Below, in pieces: positions 1-7,204 of a DNA stretch of 15,982 bases. The translations under genes were made by a program, and so were the position numbers. How positions within the stretch are numbered: position 1 is the first letter of the stretch; every line of letters begins with the position of its first letter. The DNA is taken from contig JBCDFL010000068.1 of the NCBI GenBank assembly GCA_039178165.1, positions 1 to 15,982 on the forward strand, written 5' to 3'. This stretch comes from JBCBCP01 sp039178165. GTDB taxonomy: Bacteria; Pseudomonadota; Alphaproteobacteria; Rhodobacterales; Rhodobacteraceae. Under the pieces are notes generated by a model that saw nothing but the letters and a program-made list of their open reading frames with translations, did not search any database and was not told the origin of the DNA.

Positions 1-629
1 ACCGGCTGCTGGTCTTGGCTAAGACCGAAGGCGGCCTGACCCTGTTCGACGTCGACGCAAGCGCCACCGGCATCACCCGGCAGGCGCAGGACATGATCGA
101 CAGCCGCGACGCGGCGCAGGTCGATTTCGAGAACGTGCAGGCCACGGGCGAGGATGTCCTGGGCAATGTCGATGACGCCATGACCGTGCTGCGCCCCGCG
201 CTGGAGGCCGGCCAGGCCGCCGTCGCCGCCGAGATGCTGGGCCTGAGCGCAGGCGCCTTCGGCATGACGGTGCATTACCTCAAAGAGCGCAAGCAATTCG
301 GGGTGGAGATCGGGCGCTTCCAGGCACTTCAACATCGCGCCGCACATCTCTGGTCTGAAACGGAATTGTGCCAATCGACGGTGCGCCATGCGGGCCGGCA
401 GCTGGACGACGATCCGGCCAATGCGGGCCTCGCGGTGTCGCTGGCCAAAGCCAAGGCCACCCAGACCGCCAAGTTGGCGGTGATGGAGGGCGTGCAGATG
501 CACGGCGGAATTGGCATGACCGACGCCTTCGATATGGGATTTTACATGAAGCGCGCCCGTGTCGCCGCCGAATGGCTAGGCGATTACAGCTACCATGCGG
601 CCCAGGTCGCCCGCGCCCGCGGCTTTTAA
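1..629 (+). CDS. Acyl-CoA dehydrogenase, C-terminal part (5' end outside window)
   Basis: This is the last 208 codons, in the frame starting at base 3, of an acyl-CoA dehydrogenase. The family oxidises acyl-CoA to 2-enoyl-CoA with FAD and passes electrons to ETF. The visible part covers the end of the beta domain and the C-terminal helical domain. It includes the family motif KERKQFGVEIGRFQALQHR and the FAD-contacting stretch GVQMHGGIGMTDAFDMGFYM. MCAD-like enzymes carry the catalytic Glu of YEGT near the position that reads AEWLGD here; the Glu codon at 570-572 is a possible base, but an alignment is needed. The reading frame is open to the window edge, so the TTG at base 15 is not a start. 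The gene lies 15 bp before the next one and is the first visible member of the catabolic operon. Its substrate cannot be read from the sequence. Confidence 0.9.
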   Translation, partial: RLLVLAKTEGGLTLFDVDASATGITRQAQDMIDSRDAAQVDFENVQATGEDVLGNVDDAMTVLRPALEAGQAAVAAEMLGLSAGAFGMTVHYLKERKQFGVEIGRFQALQHRAAHLWSETELCQSTVRHAGRQLDDDPANAGLAVSLAKAKATQTAKLAVMEGVQMHGGIGMTDAFDMGFYMKRARVAAEWLGDYSYHAAQVARARGF

Positions 630-644
630 CGTGACGGATTAAGA

Positions 645-1469
645 ATGAACCCCAACACTTTGTTTTCGCTTGAGGGCAAGATCGCCCTCGTCACAGGCGG
701 CGCCACCGGCATCGGCCGGATGGCCGCCACCGGCCTCATGCAGGCCGGCGCCAAAGTCTTCATCGCGTCACGCAAGGCGGACGCTTGCACGGCGGTCGCC
801 AAAGAGCTGAACGCGATGGACGCGCCGGGCGAGGTGGTCGGCGTCGGCGGCGACGTGGGCAGTGCTGAAGGGGTGAACGCGCTGGCGGCCACGCTCAAAG
901 AGCATACGGACAGCCTGCACATCCTGATGAACAATGCCGGTGTGACCTGGGGCGCGCCCATGGGCCAATTCCCGTTCGAGGCGTGGGCGAAGGTACAGGG
1001 CGTCAATAATGCCGGCCTCTTTCATTTGACCCAAGCGCTGTTGCCGATGCTGATTGCGTCGTCCACGGCGGATGATCCGGCCCGGGTGGTCAATGTCGGC
1101 TCCGTGATGGGCGATGCGCCGCTGGGTGACGGCGCCTACAGCTATGCCGCGTCCAAGGCCGCCGTGCACCAAATCACGCGGATCATGGCCAAAGAGCTTG
1201 CCGGCCACCACGTCACCGTCAACGCCCTGGCACCGGGCCCCTTCGTCAGCCGCATGACCGCCTTCGCCACCGCCGATGAGGGCATGCGCGAGAAGGTCGG
1301 CCACGACGTGCCACTGGGCCGCGTGGGGCGGGACGAGGACATCGCAGCCTGCATGCAGTTCCTCTGCGGCAAGGGCGGCAGCTTCATCACCGGCGCGATC
1401 CTCCCGGTCTCGGGCGGCATCCAGGTGATGAGCGGGCCGAACCTCTTCCGCGCGGCGCTGGGAGGCTGA
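645..1469 (+). CDS. RhlG-like short-chain dehydrogenase/reductase
   Basis: A 274-residue classical SDR. It has the cofactor motif TGGATGIG (17-24), NNAG (96-99), a catalytic Ser near 153 and Y167-x3-K171. Basic residues after the second beta strand (R43, K44) suggest NADP(H) preference. Overall wording (MNNAGVTWGAP, ARVVNVGSV, KELAGHHVTVNALAPGPF, SRMT) closely recalls the RhlG group of NADPH-dependent beta-ketoacyl reductases. It sits between an acyl-CoA dehydrogenase and a second SDR, with only 2 bp to the latter. It therefore probably acts on a CoA-bound keto or hydroxy acyl intermediate as a reductase, opposite in direction to the NAD-type SDR2. There is no strong Shine-Dalgarno ahead of the ATG, so it may rely on coupling to the upstream gene. 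The SDR assignment is secure; substrate and direction are inferred. Confidence 0.93.
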   Translation: MNPNTLFSLEGKIALVTGGATGIGRMAATGLMQAGAKVFIASRKADACTAVAKELNAMDAPGEVVGVGGDVGSAEGVNALAATLKEHTDSLHILMNNAGVTWGAPMGQFPFEAWAKVQGVNNAGLFHLTQALLPMLIASSTADDPARVVNVGSVMGDAPLGDGAYSYAASKAAVHQITRIMAKELAGHHVTVNALAPGPFVSRMTAFATADEGMREKVGHDVPLGRVGRDEDIAACMQFLCGKGGSFITGAILPVSGGIQVMSGPNLFRAALGG

Positions 1470-1471
1470 GC

Positions 1472-2386
1472 ATGATCGACTTCACGGACCGCGTCGCCAT
1501 CGTCACGGGCGCCGGCGTTGGCCTTGGCCGTAGCCACGCGCTGGGCCTCGCGGCGCGCGGCGCGAAAGTCGTCGTGAACGATCTGGGCGCAAGCACGGAC
1601 GGGCAGGGCACTGACACATCCGCCGCTGCATCGGTCGTGGCGGAGATCGAAGCGGCGGGCGGCGAAGCTATGGCCCACGGCGCGGACGTGTCGAACGCAG
1701 ACCAGGTGCAGGACATGGTCGCCAAGACCATGGAGCGCTGGGGCCGCGTCGACATCCTGATCAACAATGCCGGCATCCTGCGCGACAAGACATTCTCCAA
1801 GATGGAGATGTCGAATTTCCAAAAGGTCGTCGATGTGCACCTCACAGGCACCGCCAATTGCTGCCACGCCGTCTGGCCGCATATGCGCGCGGCGGGCTAC
1901 GGGCGGATCGTCCTGACGTCGTCGGCCTCTGGCATGTACGGTAATTTCGGCCAGTCCAATTACGGCGCGGCGAAGGCGGCGATGGTGGGGCTGATGAACG
2001 TGCTGCACCTCGAAGGCGCTCGGGACGACATCCGCGTCAACACGCTTGCACCGACCGCTGCGACCCGCATGACCGAAGAGCTGTTGCCGCCAGAGGCCGC
2101 CGAACTGCTGGACCCGGCCACGATCACGCCCGGCGTGCTCTACCTGGTCAGCCAGGACGGCCCAAGCCGCGCGATTCTGGGCGCGGGGGCGGGGCATTTC
2201 GCGCTGACCCGGATTTACGAGACCGAGGGCGTGCAGCTGGGCGACGCGACCCCCGAAGAGGTGGCCGCCGCTTGGGACAAGATCGCCGACAACGCAGCGC
2301 AGACCGAACTGCAAAACGCCTTCGAACAAACCCGCAAATTCGCCAAATCCGCCGCAAAAGCGAAAGGCCTGAGCCTCGACTGGTGA
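1472..2386 (+). CDS. SDR of the MFE-2/HSD17B4 type, probable (3R)-hydroxyacyl-CoA dehydrogenase
   Basis: A 304-residue SDR with TGAGVGLG (12-19), NNAG (98-101), Ser 150/151 and Y164-x3-K168. D37 after the second strand favours NAD+. The blocks NNAGILRDKTFSKM and SASGMYGNFGQSNYGAAK are characteristic of the dehydrogenase domain of peroxisomal multifunctional enzyme type 2 and its bacterial stand-alone relatives, which oxidise (3R)-hydroxyacyl-CoA to 3-ketoacyl-CoA. The C-terminal region (GAGAGHFALTRIYETEG) also fits that group. With a thiolase next in the operon it would supply the 3-ketoacyl-CoA that is cleaved. The gene follows the RhlG-like SDR after 2 bp and is followed by a 78-bp gap carrying repeat copy A. 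The family is secure; chain length and exact substrate are unknown. Confidence 0.92.
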   Translation: MIDFTDRVAIVTGAGVGLGRSHALGLAARGAKVVVNDLGASTDGQGTDTSAAASVVAEIEAAGGEAMAHGADVSNADQVQDMVAKTMERWGRVDILINNAGILRDKTFSKMEMSNFQKVVDVHLTGTANCCHAVWPHMRAAGYGRIVLTSSASGMYGNFGQSNYGAAKAAMVGLMNVLHLEGARDDIRVNTLAPTAATRMTEELLPPEAAELLDPATITPGVLYLVSQDGPSRAILGAGAGHFALTRIYETEGVQLGDATPEEVAAAWDKIADNAAQTELQNAFEQTRKFAKSAAKAKGLSLDW

Positions 2387-2440
2387 TCCCTTTCACTTGG
2401 CCAAAGACAACTCCGGGGTCCGGGGCAGCGCCCCGGTCCG
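2387..2440 (-). repeat. Intergenic hairpin-plus-tail repeat, copy A
   Basis: Read on the minus strand, a hairpin comes first: a 7-bp stem, 2420-2426 paired with 2430-2436, with a 3-nt loop. A 2-bp outer extension lies across a T-T mismatch at 2417-2439. A 32-nt tail follows (complement of 2387-2418) that begins CCCCGGAGTTGTCTTTGG. The tail matches copy B (3699-3730) at 29 of 32 positions in the opposite orientation. The element begins directly after the stop codon of the SDR2 gene. Such GC hairpin plus CCCCGGAG...TTTTT tails seem common between genes in Rhodobacteraceae, but this is from memory and was not checked. It may shape RNA ends or be a dispersed mini-element. Confidence 0.75.
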
Positions 2441-2464
2441 AACCTAACCAAAAGGACCAAACCT

Positions 2465-3661
2465 ATGCGTGACGCCGTCATCGTCTCCACCGCCCGCACC
2501 CCGATCGGCAAGGCCTACCGGGGCGCCTTCAACAACACCACGCCGCAGGCCCTTGGCGCCCACGCCATCGCAAACGCCGTGCAGCGCGCGGGCATCGAAG
2601 GGGGCGAGGTCGAGGACGTGATCTTTGGCGCGGCGCTGCAGCAGGGCCATTCGTCGGGTAACATCGCGCGTCAGGCGGCGATCCGCGCGGGCCTGCCGGT
2701 CAGCGTCGCGGGCATGTCGGTAGACCGCCAATGCGCGTCTGGCATGATGGCGATTGCCACGGCGGCCAAGCAGGTCGTGCACGACGGCATGGACATCGTC
2801 GTGGGCGGCGGGGTCGAAAGCATCTCTATGGTGCAGACGGGGGACATGCGCGTGGCCGCGGACCCCAAGCTGATGGCTGAGAAGATGGAAATTTACATGA
2901 CCATGCTCGAGACGGCGGAAAACGTCGCCGAGCGCTACAATGTCAGCCGCGAGGCGCAAGACGCCTACGCCGCGCAAAGCCAGGAGCGCACGCACCAAGC
3001 GCAGCAGGCGGGCAAGTTCGACGATGAGATCGTGCCGCTGACGAGCGTGATGATGGTGCAGAACAAGGAGACGAAGGAAATCTCCGAACACGAGGTCACG
3101 TTGGAGAAGGATGAGGGCAACCGCCCCGGCACCTCCGCCGAAAGCCTCGCGGGCCTTCAGCCTGTCTTCAAGAACGGGATGCACGTCAAAGAGGGCAAGT
3201 TCATCACCGCCGGCAATGCCTCGCAGCTGTCGGACGGGTCGTCCGCGGCTGTGGTGATGGAAGCGTCGGTGGCGGAGAAGAAGGGCCTGCAACCGCTGGG
3301 CCGCTATGTCGGCGTGACCGCGGCGGGCTGCGAGCCCGATGAGATGGGCATCGGTCCGATCTACGCCGTGCCGAAACTGCTGGAAGCGCACGGGCTCAAG
3401 ATGGACGATATCGGCCTGTGGGAACTGAATGAGGCCTTCGCCTCCCAGGTCCTCGCCAGCCGCGATCATCTGGGCATCCCGGACGAGATCTTGAACGTGA
3501 ACGGCGGCGCGATCTCCATCGGGCACCCCTACGGCATGTCGGGCGCGCGGATGGTCGGCCACGCGCTGATCGAGGGCAAGCGCCGGGGCGCCAAATACGT
3601 CGTCTGTACGATGTGCGTGGGCGGCGGCATGGGCGCGGCCGGCCTGTTCGAGGTTCTCTGA
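2465..3661 (+). CDS. Acetyl-CoA C-acyltransferase (thiolase)
   Basis: A 398-residue thiolase, the usual full length for biosynthetic or degradative type II thiolases. All active-site elements are present: nucleophile Cys90 in VDRQCASGM, the NEAFA loop, His354 in GHPYGMSGAR and the acid/base Cys384 in CVGGGMGAAGLFE. Thiolases cleave 3-ketoacyl-CoA with CoA to acetyl-CoA and a shortened acyl-CoA, or run in reverse. In this operon, behind a 3-hydroxyacyl-CoA dehydrogenase, the degradative direction is likely. An AAAGGA Shine-Dalgarno at 2451-2456 lies 8 nt before the ATG and supports this start. It is the only operon gene isolated on both sides by gaps of more than 70 bp, each carrying an inverted copy of the same repeat. 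Confidence 0.95.
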   Translation: MRDAVIVSTARTPIGKAYRGAFNNTTPQALGAHAIANAVQRAGIEGGEVEDVIFGAALQQGHSSGNIARQAAIRAGLPVSVAGMSVDRQCASGMMAIATAAKQVVHDGMDIVVGGGVESISMVQTGDMRVAADPKLMAEKMEIYMTMLETAENVAERYNVSREAQDAYAAQSQERTHQAQQAGKFDDEIVPLTSVMMVQNKETKEISEHEVTLEKDEGNRPGTSAESLAGLQPVFKNGMHVKEGKFITAGNASQLSDGSSAAVVMEASVAEKKGLQPLGRYVGVTAAGCEPDEMGIGPIYAVPKLLEAHGLKMDDIGLWELNEAFASQVLASRDHLGIPDEILNVNGGAISIGHPYGMSGARMVGHALIEGKRRGAKYVVCTMCVGGGMGAAGLFEVL

Positions 3662-3675
3662 TTGCCAGGACGGGT

Positions 3676-3730
3676 GCGAGGGGCCAGCCCCTCGCGCTCC
3701 CCGGAGTTGTTTTTAGCCAAGTGAAAAGGA
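3676..3730 (+). repeat. Intergenic hairpin-plus-tail repeat, copy B
   Basis: A hairpin formed by 3676-3684 and 3687-3695 (GCGAGGGGC / GCCCCTCGC) lies 14 bp after the thiolase stop. It is followed by the 32-nt tail 3699-3730, which is the inverted match of copy A. The tail contains TTGTTTTT (3707-3714), so the element could act as a weak terminator or an RNA 3'-end determinant. However, the T run starts 11 nt beyond the stem, too far for a textbook intrinsic terminator. The hairpin differs in sequence from that of copy A while the tail is nearly the same. The end of the tail (AAAAGGA, 3724-3730) also lies at ribosome-binding distance from the next gene. Confidence 0.75.
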
Positions 3731-3737
3731 TGAGGCG

Positions 3738-4724
3738 ATGCGTGATGACAGCCATTTGCCCAAAGCCCTACAAGGTTTGCGGATCCCTTTGATCGGATCG
3801 CCTTTGTTCATCATCTCCGGCCCGGAGTTGGTGATCGCGCAGTGCAAGGCGGGCATCGTCGGCTCTTTCCCAGCGCTGAACGCGCGGGAGGGGGAAGGGG
3901 AGCCGCCGCTGCTCGACGCGTGGCTGACGCAGATCAACGAAGAACTGGACCGCCACAACCAGGCCAATCCGGACAACCCGGCGGCGCCCTTTGCGGTCAA
4001 TCAGATCGTGCACCGTTCGAACGGGCGGCTGGAGCGCGATCTTGAGATTTGCGTGAAGCACGAAGTGCCGATCTGGATCACCTCGCTCGGCGCGCGGGTG
4101 GAGGTGAACGAAGCGGCGCATAGCTGCGGTGGTGTGGTGCTGCACGACATCATCAATAACACCTTTGCCCGCAAGGCTATCGAGAAGGGCGCCGACGGGC
4201 TGGTGGCCGTCGCAGCCGGCGCCGGCGGGCATGCCGGCGCGCAATCGCCCTTTGCCCTTATCCGGGAAATCCGCGAGTGGTTCGACGGGCCGCTGGCTTT
4301 GTCCGGGGCCATCGCCACGGGCGAGGCGCTGTTGGCCGCGCGCGCGATGGGTGCCGATTTCGGCTATACCGGGTCGGCCTTCATCGCGACGGACGAGGCG
4401 AACGCGCAGCAGGAATATAAGGACATGATCGTCGGCAGCGGGGCGGAGGACATCGTCTATTCGTCGCTCTTCACCGGCGTGTGGGGGAATTACCTGCGCG
4501 GCTCGGTCGAGGCGGCGGGTATGGACCCCGACAACCTGCCGACGGCGGATGCGTCTTCGATGAACTTCTCGCAAGGCTCCTCCAAGCCCAAGGCGTGGAA
4601 GACCATCTGGGGGTCTGGCCAAGGCATCGGCGCGGTCAAATCGGTTGGGCCGGCGGCATCCATCGTGGAGCGGATGGAGGCGGAATACTCCGCTGCCGGT
4701 CAGCGCCTCGTCGCGGAGTTCTGA
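3738..4724 (+). CDS. Nitronate monooxygenase-family flavoprotein (2-nitropropane dioxygenase-like)
   Basis: A 328-residue TIM-barrel FMN protein of the nitronate monooxygenase family. It has the N-terminal block IPLIGSPLFIISGPELV, the GAGGHAG motif (161-167, His165) expected at the FMN and substrate site, a following ALSGAIATG block for phosphate binding, and GYTGSAF. True family members oxidise alkyl nitronates. Many relatives found inside acyl-CoA catabolic operons have no proven activity, so the name gives the fold more than the reaction. The start is supported by purine-rich AAAAGGATGAGG upstream, part of it supplied by repeat copy B. The stop codon overlaps the next start (TGATG at 4722-4726), implying translational coupling to the histidine phosphatase gene. 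Confidence 0.85.
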   Translation: MRDDSHLPKALQGLRIPLIGSPLFIISGPELVIAQCKAGIVGSFPALNAREGEGEPPLLDAWLTQINEELDRHNQANPDNPAAPFAVNQIVHRSNGRLERDLEICVKHEVPIWITSLGARVEVNEAAHSCGGVVLHDIINNTFARKAIEKGADGLVAVAAGAGGHAGAQSPFALIREIREWFDGPLALSGAIATGEALLAARAMGADFGYTGSAFIATDEANAQQEYKDMIVGSGAEDIVYSSLFTGVWGNYLRGSVEAAGMDPDNLPTADASSMNFSQGSSKPKAWKTIWGSGQGIGAVKSVGPAASIVERMEAEYSAAGQRLVAEF

Positions 4725-5362
4725 TGGCGCAGCTGCGCGTGATCCGGCACGGACAGGCCTCCTTCGGGGCGGCCAATTACGACGTCCTGTCCGATCTGGG
4801 GCACGCGCAGGCCCAGGCGCTGAGTGGCTGGCTGCGCGACACCGGCTGGCACCCGGACCGGGTGGTAATCGGTACGATGCAGCGGCACGCCGAAACGCTG
4901 GCCTCCATGGGACTGGAGGGGGCGGAGACGCATGCCGGCTTCAACGAGTACGACTTCGCCGACCTGCTGCACGCGCGCTACAAAGGCGATGTGCCTGAGC
5001 TGGTGAAGGGCGACCGCAAGACACATTTCCGAACGCTGCGCGAGACGGTGCTGATGTGGCAGCGGGATGAGTTGGACTGCGTGGCGGAGACCTGGGCCGA
5101 TTTCACGACGCGGGTCGAAGACGCCCGCGACTTTGCCTGCCGGGGCAAGGGCCAGGTGCTGGTCGTCTCCTCGGGCGGGGTGATCGGGCAGCTGACCGCG
5201 CGGGCGCTGGAGGCGCCGGCGGCAATGATGATGGAGCTGAACCTGCAGGTCAAAAACGCCTCAATCAGCGATTATGTCTTTTCGGGGGACCGGTTCTTCT
5301 TGCAGACTTTCAACGCCGCGCCGCACCTCGATGCGGCGCCGGACCTCTTGAGCTATAGCTGA
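4724..5362 (+). CDS. Histidine phosphatase-superfamily protein
   Basis: A 212-residue protein with the N-terminal signature RHGQ (R8, H9, G10); His9 would be the phospho-accepting residue. VVIGTMQRHAETL (about 47-59) supplies the second phosphate-binding region, and SSGGVIGQL takes the place of the usual second catalytic His region near the C-terminal end. There, Ser-Ser-Gly-Gly stands where many members have S-H-G-G, so the second His appears to be missing; this needs an alignment. The ATG at 4724 overlaps the preceding stop. An in-frame extension upstream would overlap the previous gene by more than 200 bp and is unlikely. Six bp separate it from the kinase gene, with GAGG at 5361-5364. The substrate is unknown; a link to the neighbouring kinase's phospho-intermediate is only a guess. 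Confidence 0.82.
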   Translation: MAQLRVIRHGQASFGAANYDVLSDLGHAQAQALSGWLRDTGWHPDRVVIGTMQRHAETLASMGLEGAETHAGFNEYDFADLLHARYKGDVPELVKGDRKTHFRTLRETVLMWQRDELDCVAETWADFTTRVEDARDFACRGKGQVLVVSSGGVIGQLTARALEAPAAMMMELNLQVKNASISDYVFSGDRFFLQTFNAAPHLDAAPDLLSYS

Positions 5363-5368
5363 GGCGAT

Positions 5369-6400
5369 ATGAGCGACGACACCCAAACCCTCGATACCGC
5401 TGCGGTGGCGGCCTATCTGGCGGAGCACCTTTCGGGCTTCGAGGGGCCGATCTCGGCGGAGAAATTCAGCCGCGGGCAATCGAACCCGACCTTCCTGCTG
5501 CGGACGCCCGCGCGCAATTACGTGCTGCGGCGCAAGCCGCCGGGGCAGCTGTTGAAAAGCGCCCATGCGGTGGATCGCGAGTTTCGCGTGCAAAGCGCGC
5601 TGGCGGGCACCGATGTGCCGGTCGCCCGGATGCACGTGCTGTGCGAGGATCCGGACGTGATCGGCTCGGATTTCTACATTATGGACCACGTGGACGGGAC
5701 CAACCATTACGAGCCGACGCTGGACGGGCTGGACAACGCGCAGCGGGGCGGGATCATCGACGAGATGGGGCGGGTGCTGGCCGCTTTGCACGATGTGGAC
5801 GTCGGCGCGGTGGGGCTGAGCGATTATGGCCCCGACGGGAATTACTACGAACGGCAGATCAGCCGCTGGACCAAGCAATACCGCGCCGCGGAGACGGAGG
5901 CGGTGCCGGCCATGGACCGCCTGATCGACGAGGTCGCGGCGCAACAGCCCGCGGACGATGGCCAGCGCACTCTGGTCCATGGGGATTACCGCATCGACAA
6001 CATGATGTTCGAGACAGGCGGCACGCGCTGCCTGGCGGTCCTGGACTGGGAGCTGAGCACCCTGGGCCACCCTTACGCGGACCTCGCGGCGGTCATCATG
6101 CAGTGGCAATTGCCGCCGGGCGGGGCGGGCCGGGGGCTGGCCGGCCTCGACCGGTCGGCGCTGGGCCTGCCAACGGACGAGGAATTCGTGGCACGTTATT
6201 GCGAGCGGCGCGGGATCGGGCCCATCGACAGTTTCGGCTTCTATGTCGGGTTCGCCTTCTTCCGCATGGCGGGGATCATCCAGGGCGTTCTGAAACGGGC
6301 GCTCGATGGCAATGCGTCGAACCCGCAAAAAGGCATCCAAATGGGAGCCTACGTGCCGGTCTTCGCCGAGATGGGCCTCAAGGCCTTGGAGCGCGGCTAA
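5369..6400 (+). CDS. ACAD10/ACAD11-type phosphotransferase (aminoglycoside phosphotransferase fold)
   Basis: A 343-residue kinase-fold protein. The N-lobe reads FSRGQSNPTFLL then YVLRRKPPGQLLKSAHAVDRE (about 33-71). The catalytic loop is HGDYRIDN (204-211, D206 the base), and the metal-binding segment is DWELSTLGHPYADLA starting at D226. These blocks closely match the N-terminal kinase domain of mammalian ACAD10/ACAD11 and bacterial relatives such as LvaA of Pseudomonas putida, which phosphorylates 4-hydroxyacyl-CoA so that the hydroxyl can leave. The genomic setting among acyl-CoA dehydrogenase, SDR and thiolase genes favours that role over antibiotic resistance. A small LvaB-like partner is not seen in the window. 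Three bp separate it from the IclR gene. The fold is secure and the acyl-CoA role is a well-supported inference; the substrate is unproven. Confidence 0.88.
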   Translation: MSDDTQTLDTAAVAAYLAEHLSGFEGPISAEKFSRGQSNPTFLLRTPARNYVLRRKPPGQLLKSAHAVDREFRVQSALAGTDVPVARMHVLCEDPDVIGSDFYIMDHVDGTNHYEPTLDGLDNAQRGGIIDEMGRVLAALHDVDVGAVGLSDYGPDGNYYERQISRWTKQYRAAETEAVPAMDRLIDEVAAQQPADDGQRTLVHGDYRIDNMMFETGGTRCLAVLDWELSTLGHPYADLAAVIMQWQLPPGGAGRGLAGLDRSALGLPTDEEFVARYCERRGIGPIDSFGFYVGFAFFRMAGIIQGVLKRALDGNASNPQKGIQMGAYVPVFAEMGLKALERG

Positions 6401-6403
6401 GAG

Positions 6404-7204
6404 ATGGAGGGCGATCTTCCCGAGGGGCTGGAGCCCGAGAAGGATCGCAACTTTATCACCGCGCTCGCGCGCGGACTCGACCTGCTGCGCGCGTTTCGGT
6501 CCAGTGACGATGGGCTGACCAACCAGGATTTCGCGCAGCGGACGGGGCTGCCGAAACCCACGGTCAGCCGGCTGACCCACACCCTGTGCGCGCTGGACTA
6601 CCTGGTGAACGATCCGCGCACCGGCACCTACCGGCTGGGCGCAGGGGTTCTGCGCCTGGGTTTTGGTGCGCTGGCGGGAATGGAAATGCCGGTGCGCGCG
6701 CGGGAAGCGATGAAGGGCCTTAGCCGCGGGCCGAACCCGTTCATCACCGTGGCGCTGGCGGAGCGGCACGGCCTCGACGTCGTCTACATCGCCGTGGAGC
6801 GCAGTCAGGAGAACGTCTCCCTCACGATGCATGTGGGCGCGCGGCTGCCGCTGTTCACCTCCGCCATGGGGCGGGCGATCCTGCTGGGGATGCGCGCCGA
6901 CAAACGCGAAGAGCTGATTGTGCGCGCCGATGCGCAAGACCCCGCCGGGCGCGAGGACCGCAAGGCGCTGCTAACGGAGGCGCGCGCGCAATACGAGGCG
7001 GTGGGCTACATCTCCGCCTACGGCAAGTGGCGCGCGGACGTGAACGGGATCGCGGCGCCGATCCTGACCCTCGACGGGGACGAGGCGGTGGGGCTGAACG
7101 TCGGCGGGCCATCGTTCCACGTCAAGAAGCGTGAACTGGAAAGCGTTTACGCCAAATTGCTGGTCGACGCGGCCCATGGGCTGAACCTGCGCCCGGCGGA
7201 CTAG
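6404..7204 (+). CDS. IclR-family transcriptional regulator
   Basis: A 266-residue protein with an N-terminal winged helix-turn-helix (about 17-75; LTNQDFAQRTGLPKPTVSRL contains the two helices) and a C-terminal IclR effector domain (about 85-260; SRGPNPFITVALAERHG, MGRAILLG, GISAYGKWRADVNGIAAPI-like core). IclR proteins are dimeric repressors or activators that bind small carboxylates or related metabolites. The gene is the last of the catabolic operon, 3 bp after the kinase, and faces the 274-bp gap before the transporter genes. It is therefore the likely controller of both units and possibly of itself. Candidate half-sites in that gap are described separately. The effector is unknown but is probably the imported substrate or a metabolite of it. 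Confidence 0.92.
   Translation: MEGDLPEGLEPEKDRNFITALARGLDLLRAFRSSDDGLTNQDFAQRTGLPKPTVSRLTHTLCALDYLVNDPRTGTYRLGAGVLRLGFGALAGMEMPVRAREAMKGLSRGPNPFITVALAERHGLDVVYIAVERSQENVSLTMHVGARLPLFTSAMGRAILLGMRADKREELIVRADAQDPAGREDRKALLTEARAQYEAVGYISAYGKWRADVNGIAAPILTLDGDEAVGLNVGGPSFHVKKRELESVYAKLLVDAAHGLNLRPAD

Noticed and set aside
1142..2329. 395-codon minus-strand frame across the two SDR genes
   Set aside because: It spans two proven genes antisense, and its composition is typical of a GC-rich shadow.
2444..3562. 372-codon minus-strand frame opposite the thiolase
   Set aside because: The thiolase has all catalytic residues and a good ribosome binding site, whereas the antisense frame has none.
5369..6400. 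Aminoglycoside resistance kinase
   Set aside because: The fold is shared, but the sequence blocks match ACAD10/11-type kinases and the gene is inside a beta-oxidation operon.
5261..6937. 558-codon open frame on the minus strand
   Set aside because: It lies opposite the strongly supported kinase, IclR and phosphatase genes. Its product is rich in Arg, His and Ala with no recognisable domain, as expected for the complement of GC-rich genes.
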